Counted from the first letter of the stretch, positions 35,471 to 45,080 are shown. The stretch: 64,000 bases of DNA from Alkalinema sp. CACIAM 70d (GCA_002148405.1 MUGG01000119.1:62001-126000); one strand, 5' to 3'. The notes: generated from the sequence alone by a model not told the origin. Numbers and translations: made by a program.

Positions 35471-38212
35471 TTAAGGAAGGTTTGCGTCAGCCATATTCAA
35501 GCTAGGGCCACTACAGGTTATAGATGCCACTGAAGGCTGCACGACTGACGTGGCAATCAGATCTACCGTTCCATCGGCGTTCCGCTGCCAACCGGAGGCT
35601 TGTAGTAGGGTAGGTGGCTGGCTGGGAAGTACTTGGGCTACGGTTCCTTGACTGCCACGATAGGCCGATAAATCCCGGAGATCCTTCCAGGTACGATCGC
35701 TGATGACCTGCTGATTTGGATTCTGGGGAATGCCACCTCGGCCCGTTGCCACAAACTGACTGCCTTGATTTGCAGCGCAGCCCGTGGCAATTTTTTGGCT
35801 GGGATCAGTGACATTGACAGGTAACTCGGTCAACCCTGCATTCGGATCGGTGCCGATCGTATTCACTTGTACCGTCCCATTAATGCCAAATTCTGAACTT
35901 GCGGTAATGTCACTCTTGGGAGTTAATTTGGGACGGAATTGTAGCCCCAATAGCGCTTGGGTTGTAATGTTAATATTTCCACCACTGCCTAAAATAGCAT
36001 TGGCAACGATGTCACTATTTTCGTTCTCAAGACCGACGATCGCTAGCGCACTAATATTAATATTTCCGCCTGTGGATGCTCCTTGGGCGTTGGTCGTAAT
36101 GTTGCTACCTCGGCGCAGTAACAACACTTCCTTGGTTGTCAGATTAATATTTCCCTGACTTCCGCCATTCACTTCAGCCTGAAGACTCGCACCATTATCC
36201 AAAAAGATGTTACGAGCATTCACATTGAGGTTTCCGGCATCTCCAGAACCCGTATTGCTAACTGCGATCGCTGCACCGTCCCGCACTTGGAGGCGATCAG
36301 TGGTGATATTGACGGAACCTGCGGCAAAGGCGGTTGTTGAGGAAGCGGTAATCTCGCTCGGGAGGAAGGCTCCATTGATTAATGTGGGAGAAGCTCCTTG
36401 GACATCGATCGTTTTGACATTCAAGTTGACATTTCCGGCTGCGCCACTGCCTTCTGTGGAGGAAGTAATTTGCCCGCCATTAAAGACTTGCAAGCGATCG
36501 GCATTCAGATGAATATTGCCGCCCTGTCCTGTGGTATTCTGCCCCAATGCCACTGTAATCCCGCTAACCTCCTGACTATAAAAATCGATCCGGGGATTAC
36601 TAACTTGTACATCCGTTGCGTGAATGGTGATATTTCCGGCTGTTCCTTGACCTGCAAAGGCGGCGATCGGACTGCCGGAGATAGCACTGGAAATCGTCCC
36701 TCCATCTGCTAGAGAAAGTCGTCCGGCATTAATCTTAATATCCCCGCCCTGACCGTTGACCAAGGTTTGTACGGAGCTAATCACCGCACTGGTAAAACCT
36801 ATGGGTGTCGTTCCGCGAATATCTAAACTTTCCCTGGCTGTAATCGTAATATTTCCTGCGGCTCCCGTTGTAATACTGGGCTGACCTGTAAAAAAGTTAA
36901 TTGAGCCCAATAAGTCAGTACTAATCCGTCCCCCATCCAAGAGCCGTACCCGATCGGCCTCTACCGTAATGGCACCACTATCATTCTGCTTTCCCCCGGT
37001 TACCAGCGTTGTAATCGCACCTGCGACATAAACCCCAGTGAAGGGATTGGGAAACGGGCTGTAACCCGCAACTTCTACATCCTGGGCTCGGACTGTAATG
37101 TTGCCTGTTTTGGCATTGTTGATCGGCGCAAAGGTGAAAAAGTCAGCGCCATAGTTGAGGGATTGTACCCAAGCCCCATTGGCTAAGCGGAGTTGCGGCG
37201 TCTCGATCGTGATGTCCCCTGCCTTTGCGTTACTTCCGGAAACGCTGGTCAACAGTCCCGCAGGCATATAGTTTTCGGGATGGGAAACCCCCAGCAAATC
37301 AACAAATTCCGTTGTCTGAACATGAATCCCTGCACCTTGCCCATTGGCTCCTGTTATCGATGAAATGCCTGAGCCATCCTGTAAGGTCAATCCCCGTCCT
37401 CGAATATTGATGGCACCCCCGATCGCTCCACTGGTGTCAATACTAGAAGACTGTCGTAGGGTGATGGTGCCCCAAGTGGGCGACGGGGAAAAATTGGACA
37501 ATTGCCAGGTACCAGACGTTGGGATATTTACAGTCCCATTTTGCATTGCCCATAGTTCCACATGGTTATCAGGCGCAATGATATTGGCACTGTTGATATC
37601 CACTTGTCCACCAACTAAGGCGAAGGTTTGCTGAGGCTTGAGCGTCAAAGTGGGAGGGCGCGAGAAGAAATTATTAGCAGGGATTCCTTGCACTTGAATC
37701 GGGCCAGCATTTGCCCCCATTTGTAATCCAATGGGCGCACTCATGGTCAAGAGCGGTGGGTTACTTGGATTGACTGCGCTGAATGTTGTCCCATCTGTAA
37801 ATTGGATGCTATTTGCAGTGGTTCCAATAAATGAACCGCCAATGTTCAGCGATGCATTAGGGCCAAACAAAATTCCATTTGGATTCAGTAAATAAAGATT
37901 GGCAGTTCCATTCGATCGAATGAATCCATCAATGTTGGAGGCTGTGCCCCCCGTTACCCGTGCAAAGATATTTTGAACCGTTAAAGCATTATTAAAATTT
38001 GCCGATCCTCCCGTTGGGACGGAGAACTGACTAAAGCTGTGAAATAGATTACCGCCAACCAGATTGCCATTATTAATCGTGAAATTGTTACCACTCTGGG
38101 AAACTTGGGTAGAAAGTGACCCATCTGGAATGACTTGGGCATTGACAGACATTCCAGTTGCACTGTGAATGCAAACTGTTGCTAACAATGCATATACTAC
38201 ACGATTATTCAT
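35471..38212 (-). CDS. Two-partner-secretion exoprotein, filamentous-haemagglutinin N-terminal domain
   Basis: A 913-residue secreted beta-helix protein (TpsA). The signal peptide (residues 1-25, ending MSVNAQ) leads directly into the TPS domain with NLFHSFSQFSV and NGILFGPNASLNIGGSF. These are the conserved NxLF and NPNG blocks that dock on a TpsB outer-membrane pore. The rest is made of Gly/Asn-rich beta-helix repeats (GNITI, GGNINIS). The C-terminal region around FVATGRGGIPQNP and LQASGWQRNADGTVDLIA matches the corresponding region of the second exoprotein in this window. No TpsB partner is in the window. ATG 38212 gives the normal signal peptide. It probably functions at the cell surface or as a released adhesin. 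Confidence 0.93.
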   Translation of the reverse strand: MNNRVVYALLATVCIHSATGMSVNAQVIPDGSLSTQVSQSGNNFTINNGNLVGGNLFHSFSQFSVPTGGSANFNNALTVQNIFARVTGGTASNIDGFIRSNGTANLYLLNPNGILFGPNASLNIGGSFIGTTANSIQFTDGTTFSAVNPSNPPLLTMSAPIGLQMGANAGPIQVQGIPANNFFSRPPTLTLKPQQTFALVGGQVDINSANIIAPDNHVELWAMQNGTVNIPTSGTWQLSNFSPSPTWGTITLRQSSSIDTSGAIGGAINIRGRGLTLQDGSGISSITGANGQGAGIHVQTTEFVDLLGVSHPENYMPAGLLTSVSGSNAKAGDITIETPQLRLANGAWVQSLNYGADFFTFAPINNAKTGNITVRAQDVEVAGYSPFPNPFTGVYVAGAITTLVTGGKQNDSGAITVEADRVRLLDGGRISTDLLGSINFFTGQPSITTGAAGNITITARESLDIRGTTPIGFTSAVISSVQTLVNGQGGDIKINAGRLSLADGGTISSAISGSPIAAFAGQGTAGNITIHATDVQVSNPRIDFYSQEVSGITVALGQNTTGQGGNIHLNADRLQVFNGGQITSSTEGSGAAGNVNLNVKTIDVQGASPTLINGAFLPSEITASSTTAFAAGSVNITTDRLQVRDGAAIAVSNTGSGDAGNLNVNARNIFLDNGASLQAEVNGGSQGNINLTTKEVLLLRRGSNITTNAQGASTGGNINISALAIVGLENENSDIVANAILGSGGNINITTQALLGLQFRPKLTPKSDITASSEFGINGTVQVNTIGTDPNAGLTELPVNVTDPSQKIATGCAANQGSQFVATGRGGIPQNPNQQVISDRTWKDLRDLSAYRGSQGTVAQVLPSQPPTLLQASGWQRNADGTVDLIATSVVQPSVASITCSGPSLNMADANLP

Positions 38213-38320
38213 AGTTGCTAATCTAGTTCCAAGCGTTGGCGAAAGATATGACAGGACATAGGCTTACTGTTCCCTGCCGGACAATTCGCTCAACGCTGGC
38301 CCCCTTGACTCATACATTTA

Positions 38321-38346
38321 GCTGAGATAGCCAGGTAAATCTCAGC
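38321..38346 (-). terminator. Possible terminator between kinase and TPS exoprotein genes
   Basis: GCTGAGAT (38321-38328) and ATCTCAGC (38339-38346) form a perfect 8-bp stem with a 10-nt loop, some 80 bp beyond the kinase stop. It has no T-run, so it could instead be part of the exoprotein leader. Confidence 0.35.
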
Positions 38347-38423
38347 CATTTTGCGGATTATCAAGCGCACTGGTAGAATGATGCAGTGCGATACGATCGA
38401 GCCTCTTCTATCCTCCCTGTCTC

Positions 38424-39719
38424 CTAGTCCAGTTGAGCAGGAATTTTGATGACGAATTCTGTTGAAAAGTCGCTGTCTGTGCCGGATAGCGATTGATAGG
38501 TCAGACTGCCGTGATGCTTTTCTACTATAATTTCGTGGGCAACGGAAAGTCCGATTCCTAAGCCCTGCCCCACGGCTTTGGTTGTAAAGAAGGGATGAAA
38601 TAGTGTGGATTGAGCTGCTTCACTAATGCCTAAGCCGTTATCAGCAATCCGAATGACAATCGTATTTGAAGTTTCTGTCGTTGTATGGATAGCAATTCTG
38701 GGCTGAAAAGTGCTTGTGGGATTGTTGGTTAGCTTTTGTTCTAGCGTATCGATCGCATTATTGAGAAGATTTAAAAACACCTGATTCATTTGGCGGGCAT
38801 AGCAGGTTACCATGGGTAGCTGGCCATAGTGTTTAATGATTTCGATCGAACGTCCATCTTCCCGTTGTAGACGGTGTTGCAGTAGCAATAGGGTACTATC
38901 AATCCCTTCATGGAGATCGATCGTCTTGATTTCCGATTCATCTAAGCGCGAGAAAATGCGGCAGGCTAGGACGATCGATCGTATCCGCTCGGCACCGTTA
39001 CGCATGGAACTCAGCATTTTTTGCAGATCGGGAATCAGAAACGCTAAATCTGCGTCCTCGATCGCTGCTTCCACCTCAGGAGTTGGGGTGGGATAGGCGG
39101 TTTGATAGGCTTGTATGACTTTAAGTAAATCCTCAACATACTGCTGGGTTGGACTCAAGTTTGCGGCAATGAAGTTAATTGGGTTATTAATTTCATGGGC
39201 AATCCCCGCGACTAATTGCCCAAGGCCCACCATTTTCTCCCGTTGAATTAGTTGAGCTTGGGTTTGCTGGAGATTGCTTAATGCCTGTTGTAAACTATCG
39301 TTCTGAATTTTTAACTGCTGGTTAAGATTGCAGATAGTCAATTGGGTTTGAATCCGAGCCATGACTTCTGCAAATTGAAAGGGTTTGGTAATGTAGTCTA
39401 CTCCACCCACTTCAAATGCCTTGACTTTATCAGCAGTACTATCCAAGGCACTTAAAAAAATGATGGGAACGGAAGCCGTGCGGGGATCCTGTTTCAACTG
39501 CTGGCACACTTCAAAGCCATCCATGTCTGGCATGGTGATATCTAGCAAAATCAAATCAGGAGGTAAGCTACGGGCAGCCGTCAGCGCCATAGGGCCGTTT
39601 AAGGCTTTGCGAACGCTAAATCCTTGTTCGGTTAAGAGAGCAGATAAAAACCGAATGTTATCCGGTGTATCATCAACGACGAGAATGTCTGCTGAGGAAG
39701 TGATTGATTGAGAATCCAT
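38424..39719 (-). CDS. Receiver-histidine kinase hybrid
   Basis: A 431-residue soluble two-component protein. An N-terminal receiver domain (ILVVDDTPDNIRF, phospho-Asp in LILLDITMPDMDG, Lys in YITKPFQF) is joined by a coiled coil (about residues 130-170) to a histidine kinase. The phosphorylated His is in GIAHEINNPINFIAANL, the N-box in VFLNLLNNAIDTL and the ATP lid in GQGLGIGLSVAHEI. No sensor domain or membrane segment is present, so it is likely driven by phosphotransfer from another kinase. That partner could be the ETR1-like hybrid encoded 110 bp upstream on the same strand. ATG 39719 is preferred to a TTG at 39743. Confidence 0.93.
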   Translation of the reverse strand: MDSQSITSSADILVVDDTPDNIRFLSALLTEQGFSVRKALNGPMALTAARSLPPDLILLDITMPDMDGFEVCQQLKQDPRTASVPIIFLSALDSTADKVKAFEVGGVDYITKPFQFAEVMARIQTQLTICNLNQQLKIQNDSLQQALSNLQQTQAQLIQREKMVGLGQLVAGIAHEINNPINFIAANLSPTQQYVEDLLKVIQAYQTAYPTPTPEVEAAIEDADLAFLIPDLQKMLSSMRNGAERIRSIVLACRIFSRLDESEIKTIDLHEGIDSTLLLLQHRLQREDGRSIEIIKHYGQLPMVTCYARQMNQVFLNLLNNAIDTLEQKLTNNPTSTFQPRIAIHTTTETSNTIVIRIADNGLGISEAAQSTLFHPFFTTKAVGQGLGIGLSVAHEIIVEKHHGSLTYQSLSGTDSDFSTEFVIKIPAQLD

Positions 39720-39829
39720 TATGGTTGCAGGAAGGGTTACCAAAAAATTTCAAACTAGGTAATGAGATTAGTCATAGAGCACCCATGGAATTTTCCACGA
39801 AAAGTCTGAGCTTGCAGACCTATGAGCCG

Positions 39830-42800
39830 TTAAGCTAGTGGGCTGTTAAGCTCATAAGCCGTTAAGGCCATTAAGCGATCGAATCTTAAGTTATCTACTA
39901 AATCATTCAGGGCTTGGACTAACTCTCCATGGTCGGGGGAAATTTGTTCAATTAATTGACTGATCATCCTATCATTCCCCTGGGCAGCGGCTTGATGCAT
40001 CTGGCTAATCCACGGTGCTGGCATGATGGTTAAGGTAGAGGGTTCTAAGACAAAGTCGGGCTTTTGGGTGGCAGCGGTTTGGGTCGCGAAGGCTTGGGTC
40101 GGTTCGATCGCTTGATAGCAATATTCCACCTTTAAATGCTCTGCCATCTTCTGCCAAATTTCTCGCTCTTGGAAGGGTTTCCGCACGAAATCATCACATT
40201 TTGCGTCGAGAATTTCCTGTCGTTGTTCTTCAAAGGCGCTAGCGGTCAAGGCGATCACCACTGTTGAGGCTCCCTGGGGATCGGTTTTGATCCGCTGAGT
40301 GGCCTCGTAGCCATTGATCACAGGCATCTGCATATCCATCCAAATCAAGTGGGGATGCCACGCTTGCCATGCTTCGATCGCCTGTTGGCCATCCGCTGCT
40401 TCTCGAACTTCAAACCCTACGGATTGGAGTAACTGGACTAACACTAGGCGATTAGCAGATTCGTCATCCACCACTAAAATTCGATAGCTAGGTTGATCAG
40501 GCGCGAGGCCGACTACCTGTTGGATCGTGCTCGATCGTGCTTCTGTAGTCACAAAATCAGTTAACTTGGCCTCGATCGTAAATTGAAAACAACTGCCTTC
40601 ACCCACTTGACTTTGAACGGTAATTTCACCTCCCATCAGTTGGACAAACTTCTGGCTGATGGGGAGTCCTAATCCCGTTCCTTTGCGAGATTTCAGTCCC
40701 GCTTGGGTTTGGCTAAAGGGTTTAAACAACTGGTCAAACTCTTGGGGAGCAATGCCAACTCCTGTGTCTTGGATGGCAAAACTGAGCAGAATGTTTTGGG
40801 ATGTTTCTGCAGCGGGGATCGATCGTACCGTTAGTCGAACCTCGCCCGTTTCGGTGAACTTGATGGCATTGCCCAGCAAATTAATCAAAACCTGACGCAA
40901 TTTACTTTCATCGGTTTCTAAATACTGGGGTATGGGATCAAAATCGAAGTGGAGCTTCAATCCCTTGGCTTCTGCGGTGGGTCGTAGCATTTCCTCCACA
41001 TTATCCAATAGGCAGTCCAAGGCAAATTGATTCGATGTGAGGGTCATGCGTCCCGCTTCGATTTTCGACATGTCCAAAATGTCATTAATCAGTGATAACA
41101 GGTGTTCCCCACTGCGATTAATGGTTCCGATTTGCTGTTGATGGTCGATCGACAGGGAACGATCCCGTTGCATTAGTTGCGTAAAGCCGAGAATGGCATT
41201 CAGGGGCGTGCGAAGTTCGTGGCTCATGCTGGCCAAAAATTCACTCTTAGCACGGTTGGCGGCATCTGCGGCTTCCTTGGCTACCTTGAGGGCACTGGAT
41301 TGCGCCTGGGTGCGGGCTAGGAGTTCTGCCTGCTGTACCGCGACACCTAGCTGACTTCCCACTTGGCTCATCATTTGGATTTCGGCAGTCTCCCATTGGC
41401 GAGGATCAGCGTTCTGGTAGGCGGCTAACAGTCCCCACAGTTGATTTCCTAACATGATCGGTACAATTAAGTACGATCGGGCTTGCAGTTGTTCCAGCAG
41501 TTGCAGATAACAGTCATCAAATCCGGCTTGATAGATATCTGGAGCACAGCGATAGGGAACGCCTTGGCGGTAAAGCCCCCCCTGGGTTTCTTTAAGATAG
41601 GTGTCTTCAAGCAAGTTAGCGGAACTGCTGAGATCCTTGGCTTTGCAATTGGGCTGGTTAATGGCACTGGTGGAAAATTCTGGATTATAGGCCGTAGTTT
41701 TGAAGGGAGCCCAGCCCGCAGCGACGGATTCTGCGACCATTTCACCGCTCCAGTCGGGATTAAACCGATATACCAGAACCCGATCGCAGTGGATGGCTTG
41801 GCGCAATTCCTGGGTTGTTGAGGTGAAAATTGTTTCTAGATCCAGGGTTTGGCGCATTTGCTGAATCACGCGGGAGGTGGCTTTTTCCCGCTCGGCAGTT
41901 TGGCGTAACGTCATTTCTGCCCGTTTACGATCGCTGATATCCGTATGGGAACCCGTCATGCGAATCGGCTGACCTTGGCTATCCCACAGGGCTTGGCCTC
42001 GGGCTAAGATCCACTTGTAGGAACTATCTTTACAACGCATCCGAAATTCATGGGTGTAGAACGGTGTTTTTTGAGCGAGGTGATCCTGCACTGCTTGATG
42101 GACGCGACCGCTATCCTGGGGGTGTACCCGTTTTGACCATTCTTCCAGATGGTTAGGAATTTCGTCATCTTCGTAGCCCAGCATCTGTTTCCAGCCCGGA
42201 GAAAAGAAAACTTGATTGCCTTGAATATTCCAATCCCAAATGCCGTCATTGCTGCCCCGTGCCGCTAGTTGCCAGCGCTCTTCACTGGCTCGCAAGGCGG
42301 CCTCGGCGGCGGTGCGTTCTTGGATTTCTTTTTCTAACGCTACGTTAACCGCGACCAATTCGGCGGTGCGTTCTTGGACGCGCATTTCCAGTTCATCGTA
42401 GGCTTGGCGCAGGGCTAACTCGGCCCGTTGCCGTTGCAGTTCGATCGCGGCGCGGGCGGCAAATACCGTCATAATGGCTTTGGCGTTCTCTTCCTGGGGT
42501 AAGGGGCGATCGTGGGTGACGCAGAGAACCCCAATCACATTCTGTTCCCCATCCAACAGTGGCACGCCCAGATAGCAAACTGCTTCCATGGCCTTAAGGG
42601 CGGGTTCTTCCGGAAAGTGGCTGGTGACGGCCTCTGGGTAGTAGGACAAATTCGCTTGTTCAACCACAACCTGACAAGGGGTTCCGGCCATGGCATATTT
42701 CTGGTTGTCTACAATGCGATCGTCGGACCAAAAGGCTAAGGTGCGTAACTGATCGCCCCGATCGCCCACTCGTTCCGAGACAAAGGCATGGCGGACATTC

Positions 42801-43357
42801 AGCGCCGTTGCTAAGGTTTCTACCAAGGCTGGAAAAAAGGCTTCCCCGGTGACGGAGGCAGTTCCTGCCACAATATTTTTCAAAGTCTGTTCAGCTTGCT
42901 GCCGTTCTTCGCGGGCGGCTTCACTGACGGCAATTTGTTGCTCGAGTTGCTGATTGATCGCTTCTAGCTGCTCCGGCGTTCGCAGGGCGAGAAATTTGGG
43001 CAGCAGTTCACTCATAGCCAAAGCCGTGTAGCAGGAGATCAGGGCAGTTAGCGCTTTTTCAATGCCCGATAGCCAATAGGCAGGATGCCACAGCGTCCAA
43101 ATCTCCAGCAAGTGTCCGGTGCCACAGAGAATAATAAAGGCTCCGAATAATCCAAATACTCTGGAAAAGGGTATATCGCTCCGCTTGTAGATAAAGTAGA
43201 TCAGCATCGCCGGGATGGAGAAATAGGCGATCGCGATCAACAGATCACTGATCACATGGAGGGCTACCAAAGGCGTCTGCCAAAGATAGCAATGTCCATG
43301 GGGCATATAGGTATCTGGGGCAATCAGAATTTGGAGCAGTTCCCACATTTGGCTCAT
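39830..43357 (-). CDS. Ethylene-receptor-like hybrid histidine kinase (ETR1/UirS type)
   Basis: About 1175 residues in this order: three-helix membrane domain (30-125), GAF (about 175-310), coiled coil, PAS/PAC (about 360-480), second GAF (about 510-665), HisKA/HATPase and receiver. The membrane domain is that of plant ETR1: ISDLLIAIAYFSIP, then ILCGTGHLLEIWT. It keeps the Cys and His (Cys78, His82) that bind the copper cofactor, and the Asp38 and Tyr45 equivalents. The second GAF resembles cyanobacteriochrome or phytochrome GAFs and has Cys-Tyr (GFDDCYLQLLEQ) at the place of the bilin-attaching Cys-His. Kinase: His in ASMSHELRTPLNAI; receiver Asp in IWMDMQMPVING. Start ATG 43357; a GTG at 43393 or an ATG at 43348 are alternatives. 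Likely senses ethylene and/or light. The domain order resembles Synechocystis Etr1/UirS. Confidence 0.9.
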   Translation of the reverse strand: MSQMWELLQILIAPDTYMPHGHCYLWQTPLVALHVISDLLIAIAYFSIPAMLIYFIYKRSDIPFSRVFGLFGAFIILCGTGHLLEIWTLWHPAYWLSGIEKALTALISCYTALAMSELLPKFLALRTPEQLEAINQQLEQQIAVSEAAREERQQAEQTLKNIVAGTASVTGEAFFPALVETLATALNVRHAFVSERVGDRGDQLRTLAFWSDDRIVDNQKYAMAGTPCQVVVEQANLSYYPEAVTSHFPEEPALKAMEAVCYLGVPLLDGEQNVIGVLCVTHDRPLPQEENAKAIMTVFAARAAIELQRQRAELALRQAYDELEMRVQERTAELVAVNVALEKEIQERTAAEAALRASEERWQLAARGSNDGIWDWNIQGNQVFFSPGWKQMLGYEDDEIPNHLEEWSKRVHPQDSGRVHQAVQDHLAQKTPFYTHEFRMRCKDSSYKWILARGQALWDSQGQPIRMTGSHTDISDRKRAEMTLRQTAEREKATSRVIQQMRQTLDLETIFTSTTQELRQAIHCDRVLVYRFNPDWSGEMVAESVAAGWAPFKTTAYNPEFSTSAINQPNCKAKDLSSSANLLEDTYLKETQGGLYRQGVPYRCAPDIYQAGFDDCYLQLLEQLQARSYLIVPIMLGNQLWGLLAAYQNADPRQWETAEIQMMSQVGSQLGVAVQQAELLARTQAQSSALKVAKEAADAANRAKSEFLASMSHELRTPLNAILGFTQLMQRDRSLSIDHQQQIGTINRSGEHLLSLINDILDMSKIEAGRMTLTSNQFALDCLLDNVEEMLRPTAEAKGLKLHFDFDPIPQYLETDESKLRQVLINLLGNAIKFTETGEVRLTVRSIPAAETSQNILLSFAIQDTGVGIAPQEFDQLFKPFSQTQAGLKSRKGTGLGLPISQKFVQLMGGEITVQSQVGEGSCFQFTIEAKLTDFVTTEARSSTIQQVVGLAPDQPSYRILVVDDESANRLVLVQLLQSVGFEVREAADGQQAIEAWQAWHPHLIWMDMQMPVINGYEATQRIKTDPQGASTVVIALTASAFEEQRQEILDAKCDDFVRKPFQEREIWQKMAEHLKVEYCYQAIEPTQAFATQTAATQKPDFVLEPSTLTIMPAPWISQMHQAAAQGNDRMISQLIEQISPDHGELVQALNDLVDNLRFDRLMALTAYELNSPLA

Positions 43358-43528
43358 TGGCGAAATCTCAGGTGGAGGACAGATATGTACCACGATCGGT
43401 ACTTTCCTTCACAAAAGTATAGGAAATTCTCCCTTAAACAGCCACCGTTGATACACTCAAACCAAGCGAATTTGGTGATAGTTCGCCTTTTAGGACGTAT
43501 TTAGCGCAGTTGCTTAGATGAACAATGG

Positions 43529-43951
43529 CTAGCGTCGCTGTAGCCCTAACAATTCCTGGAGCTCTGCCAGTAATTTGACCGTGACAGAAGCAATCTGTTT
43601 TTCAGAATTGAGTTCGATCGTCCAGCCTACATTCACGGTAAAAAAGTTGGTTTTGACGACACCCATCAGCGTATAACGCGGGTTGCTATTTGGGCTGGTT
43701 TCTAGGATGCCCGATCGGGGTAAAGCCGTCATCCCTTGGGCTTCTGCTTCCAGATATTGCTCAATGGCTTCTCGGCCACAAATGCCGGATTCGAAGGGCG
43801 CATAGAGACATCCATCGGGTGCAAAGAGCTCAGAGACGCCCTGAAAGTTACTGCTATTCAGGCGATTAAAGTAGCTATAAACAACCGGCTCTTGAATGCC
43901 TGCAATATCCAGGTCGATCGTATTGTTGGGGGACAGCGAAGAAGATTTCAT
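43529..43951 (-). CDS. CTDH: stand-alone OCP C-terminal (NTF2-like) domain
   Basis: A 140-residue NTF2-fold protein homologous to the C-terminal domain of the orange carotenoid protein. Visible: VVYSYFNRLNSSNF, LFAPDGCLYAPFESGICG, EQYLEAEAQGM and FTVNVGWTIELNSE. The Trp of VGWTIEL matches the position of the OCP keto-carotenoid-binding Trp. Known CTDHs bind canthaxanthin or echinenone as dimers, extract carotenoid from membranes and hand it to HCPs. A Cys is present in GCLY; cysteine-linked dimers are known in some CTDHs. The gene is divergent from an HCP gene, the arrangement expected of a functional pair. A TATAAT just 6 bp before the ATG raises the possibility of a short or absent leader. 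Confidence 0.9.
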   Translation of the reverse strand: MKSSSLSPNNTIDLDIAGIQEPVVYSYFNRLNSSNFQGVSELFAPDGCLYAPFESGICGREAIEQYLEAEAQGMTALPRSGILETSPNSNPRYTLMGVVKTNFFTVNVGWTIELNSEKQIASVTVKLLAELQELLGLQRR

Positions 43952-44187
43952 AGTGATTATAGTCAGGACGATAGAAGTTAATGTAAATCTGGCGTACTGA
44001 AGAAAATGGGTCAGGCCAGCGATCGTGACTCTTGTTATTCCAGCTAACCGTAGTCAAGAGGGTTTGTAGTCTCCCTTTTGAAAGCTGTCAGGATTGGGTC
44101 AATGTCTTTCTAAAGTTGGTCGAGTCGTTCTGCCTACCTAGCCTAGTGTGTAGAAGACAACGCACGTCCAGTTACTTGGAGATAACC
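43952..44187. promoter_or_regulatory. Bidirectional promoter region of the CTDH and HCP genes
   Basis: A 236-bp divergent region with no gene. On the minus strand CTATAATCAC lies just before the CTDH start. On the plus strand a GGAG (44178-44181) precedes the HCP start. Shared control of the two halves is likely. Confidence 0.45.
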
Positions 44188-44673
44188 ATGACAGCCATTA
44201 ATCCCGCTAATCCTACGGTTCATCCTGAATTAGTTTCCAGCTTTGAAGCATTGTCCACTGACCAAAAGCTTGCCCTACTCTGGTACATTTATACGGAAAT
44301 GGGTAAATCTATCACGCCAGCGGCACCGGGGGCTAGTACTGCTTCTCCAGCTTTGGCGGAAGGACTGTTTCAACAAGTTCTAGAAATGAGTCATGAGGAA
44401 CAGCTTCAGATTCAACGGGATATTATTGAAAAGAAGAATGTACCTGTTAGCCGTGAATATGGTTCCTTAAGCCACACAACTAAGCTGCTGTTTTGGTATT
44501 TGTTGGCTCAAGGTATGGAGCGTTCTGAAGTGATTCCGATGCCTGAAGATTATCAATTAGAGGCCCAAGCAAGTCAGTGCCTAACCCAGTTGCAAGCATT
44601 AGACTACTCTGAGCAAATTACAGTTCTCCGTGAGTTTGTGGCACCGATGGGGAATGAATCGACTGAGGTGTAA
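44188..44673 (+). CDS. HCP: helical carotenoid protein (OCP N-terminal domain homologue)
   Basis: A 161-residue all-helical protein matching the carotenoid-binding N-terminal domain of the orange carotenoid protein (Carot_N). Recognisable: VSSFEALSTDQKLALLWYIY with the Trp and Tyr that line the carotenoid tunnel, the Pro/Ala-rich linker between helical bundles (SITPAAPGAS), QVLEMSHEEQLQIQRDII, and LFWYLLAQGMER with the second Trp. HCPs quench singlet oxygen and, for some clades, phycobilisome energy. Upstream in-frame codons to 44032 lack conservation; ATG 44188 has GGAG 7 bp upstream. The divergent CTDH gene supports carotenoid transfer between the two. The HCP clade cannot be fixed without a tree. 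Confidence 0.92.
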   Translation: MTAINPANPTVHPELVSSFEALSTDQKLALLWYIYTEMGKSITPAAPGASTASPALAEGLFQQVLEMSHEEQLQIQRDIIEKKNVPVSREYGSLSHTTKLLFWYLLAQGMERSEVIPMPEDYQLEAQASQCLTQLQALDYSEQITVLREFVAPMGNESTEV

Positions 44674-44771
44674 GCAAGAGAGGTGTCAGCAAGGCTTATA
44701 GGGGCTCGATCGTACAATCTGAGCGTTTGAGTATCCTACAGTGAATTCAGCAATGGAGATGTAATTTTATC

Positions 44772-44804
44772 GTTAGAAGATCTGATAGCACTAGATCTTC
44801 TAAC
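44772..44804 (+). terminator. Strong foldback after the HCP gene
   Basis: GTTAGAAGATCT (44772-44783) and AGATCTTCTAAC (44793-44804) pair perfectly over 12 bp with a 9-nt loop, followed by TTGTTT. It lies 100 bp after HCP and 55 bp before the next start. It acts either as the HCP terminator or as a leader structure of the small gene. Confidence 0.6.
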
Positions 44805-44858
44805 TTGTTTATCCCAATATTTACTCACCATTCATCGATCAATTGTGTAAGGATATTT

Positions 44859-45068
44859 ATGCTATTGCAAAGAAAAGAAGACGGAATTCTGGTTAAAGTT
44901 GTAGAGATTAATGACATGATTAATCCAAGCCAGCCACAAATCATGATCCAGGTACAAGCTGGGGAGGAAGAGCAAGATGCGGAAATGATGGAAAAGTGTG
45001 ATCTAGCTTTCCCCTCGGGAGAAAATTTGCCGGTTTGTTGGATGAATCCAGATTACCGTCAGCAGTAA
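44859..45068 (+). CDS. Small conserved cyanobacterial protein, function unknown
   Basis: A 69-residue soluble acidic protein, MLLQRKEDGILVKVVEIND then PSQPQIMIQVQAGEEEQDAE and FPSGENLPVCWMNPDY. I recall similar short proteins as conserved in cyanobacteria, sometimes labelled acetyltransferase without a real acetyltransferase domain. No function is claimed. ATG 44859 has AAGGA 6 bp upstream; the upstream frame (to 44805) is inside the foldback. It ends only 12 bp before the convergent CHAT gene stop. Confidence 0.65.
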   Translation: MLLQRKEDGILVKVVEINDMINPSQPQIMIQVQAGEEEQDAEMMEKCDLAFPSGENLPVCWMNPDYRQQ

Positions 45069-45080
45069 TCAATAACCGAC

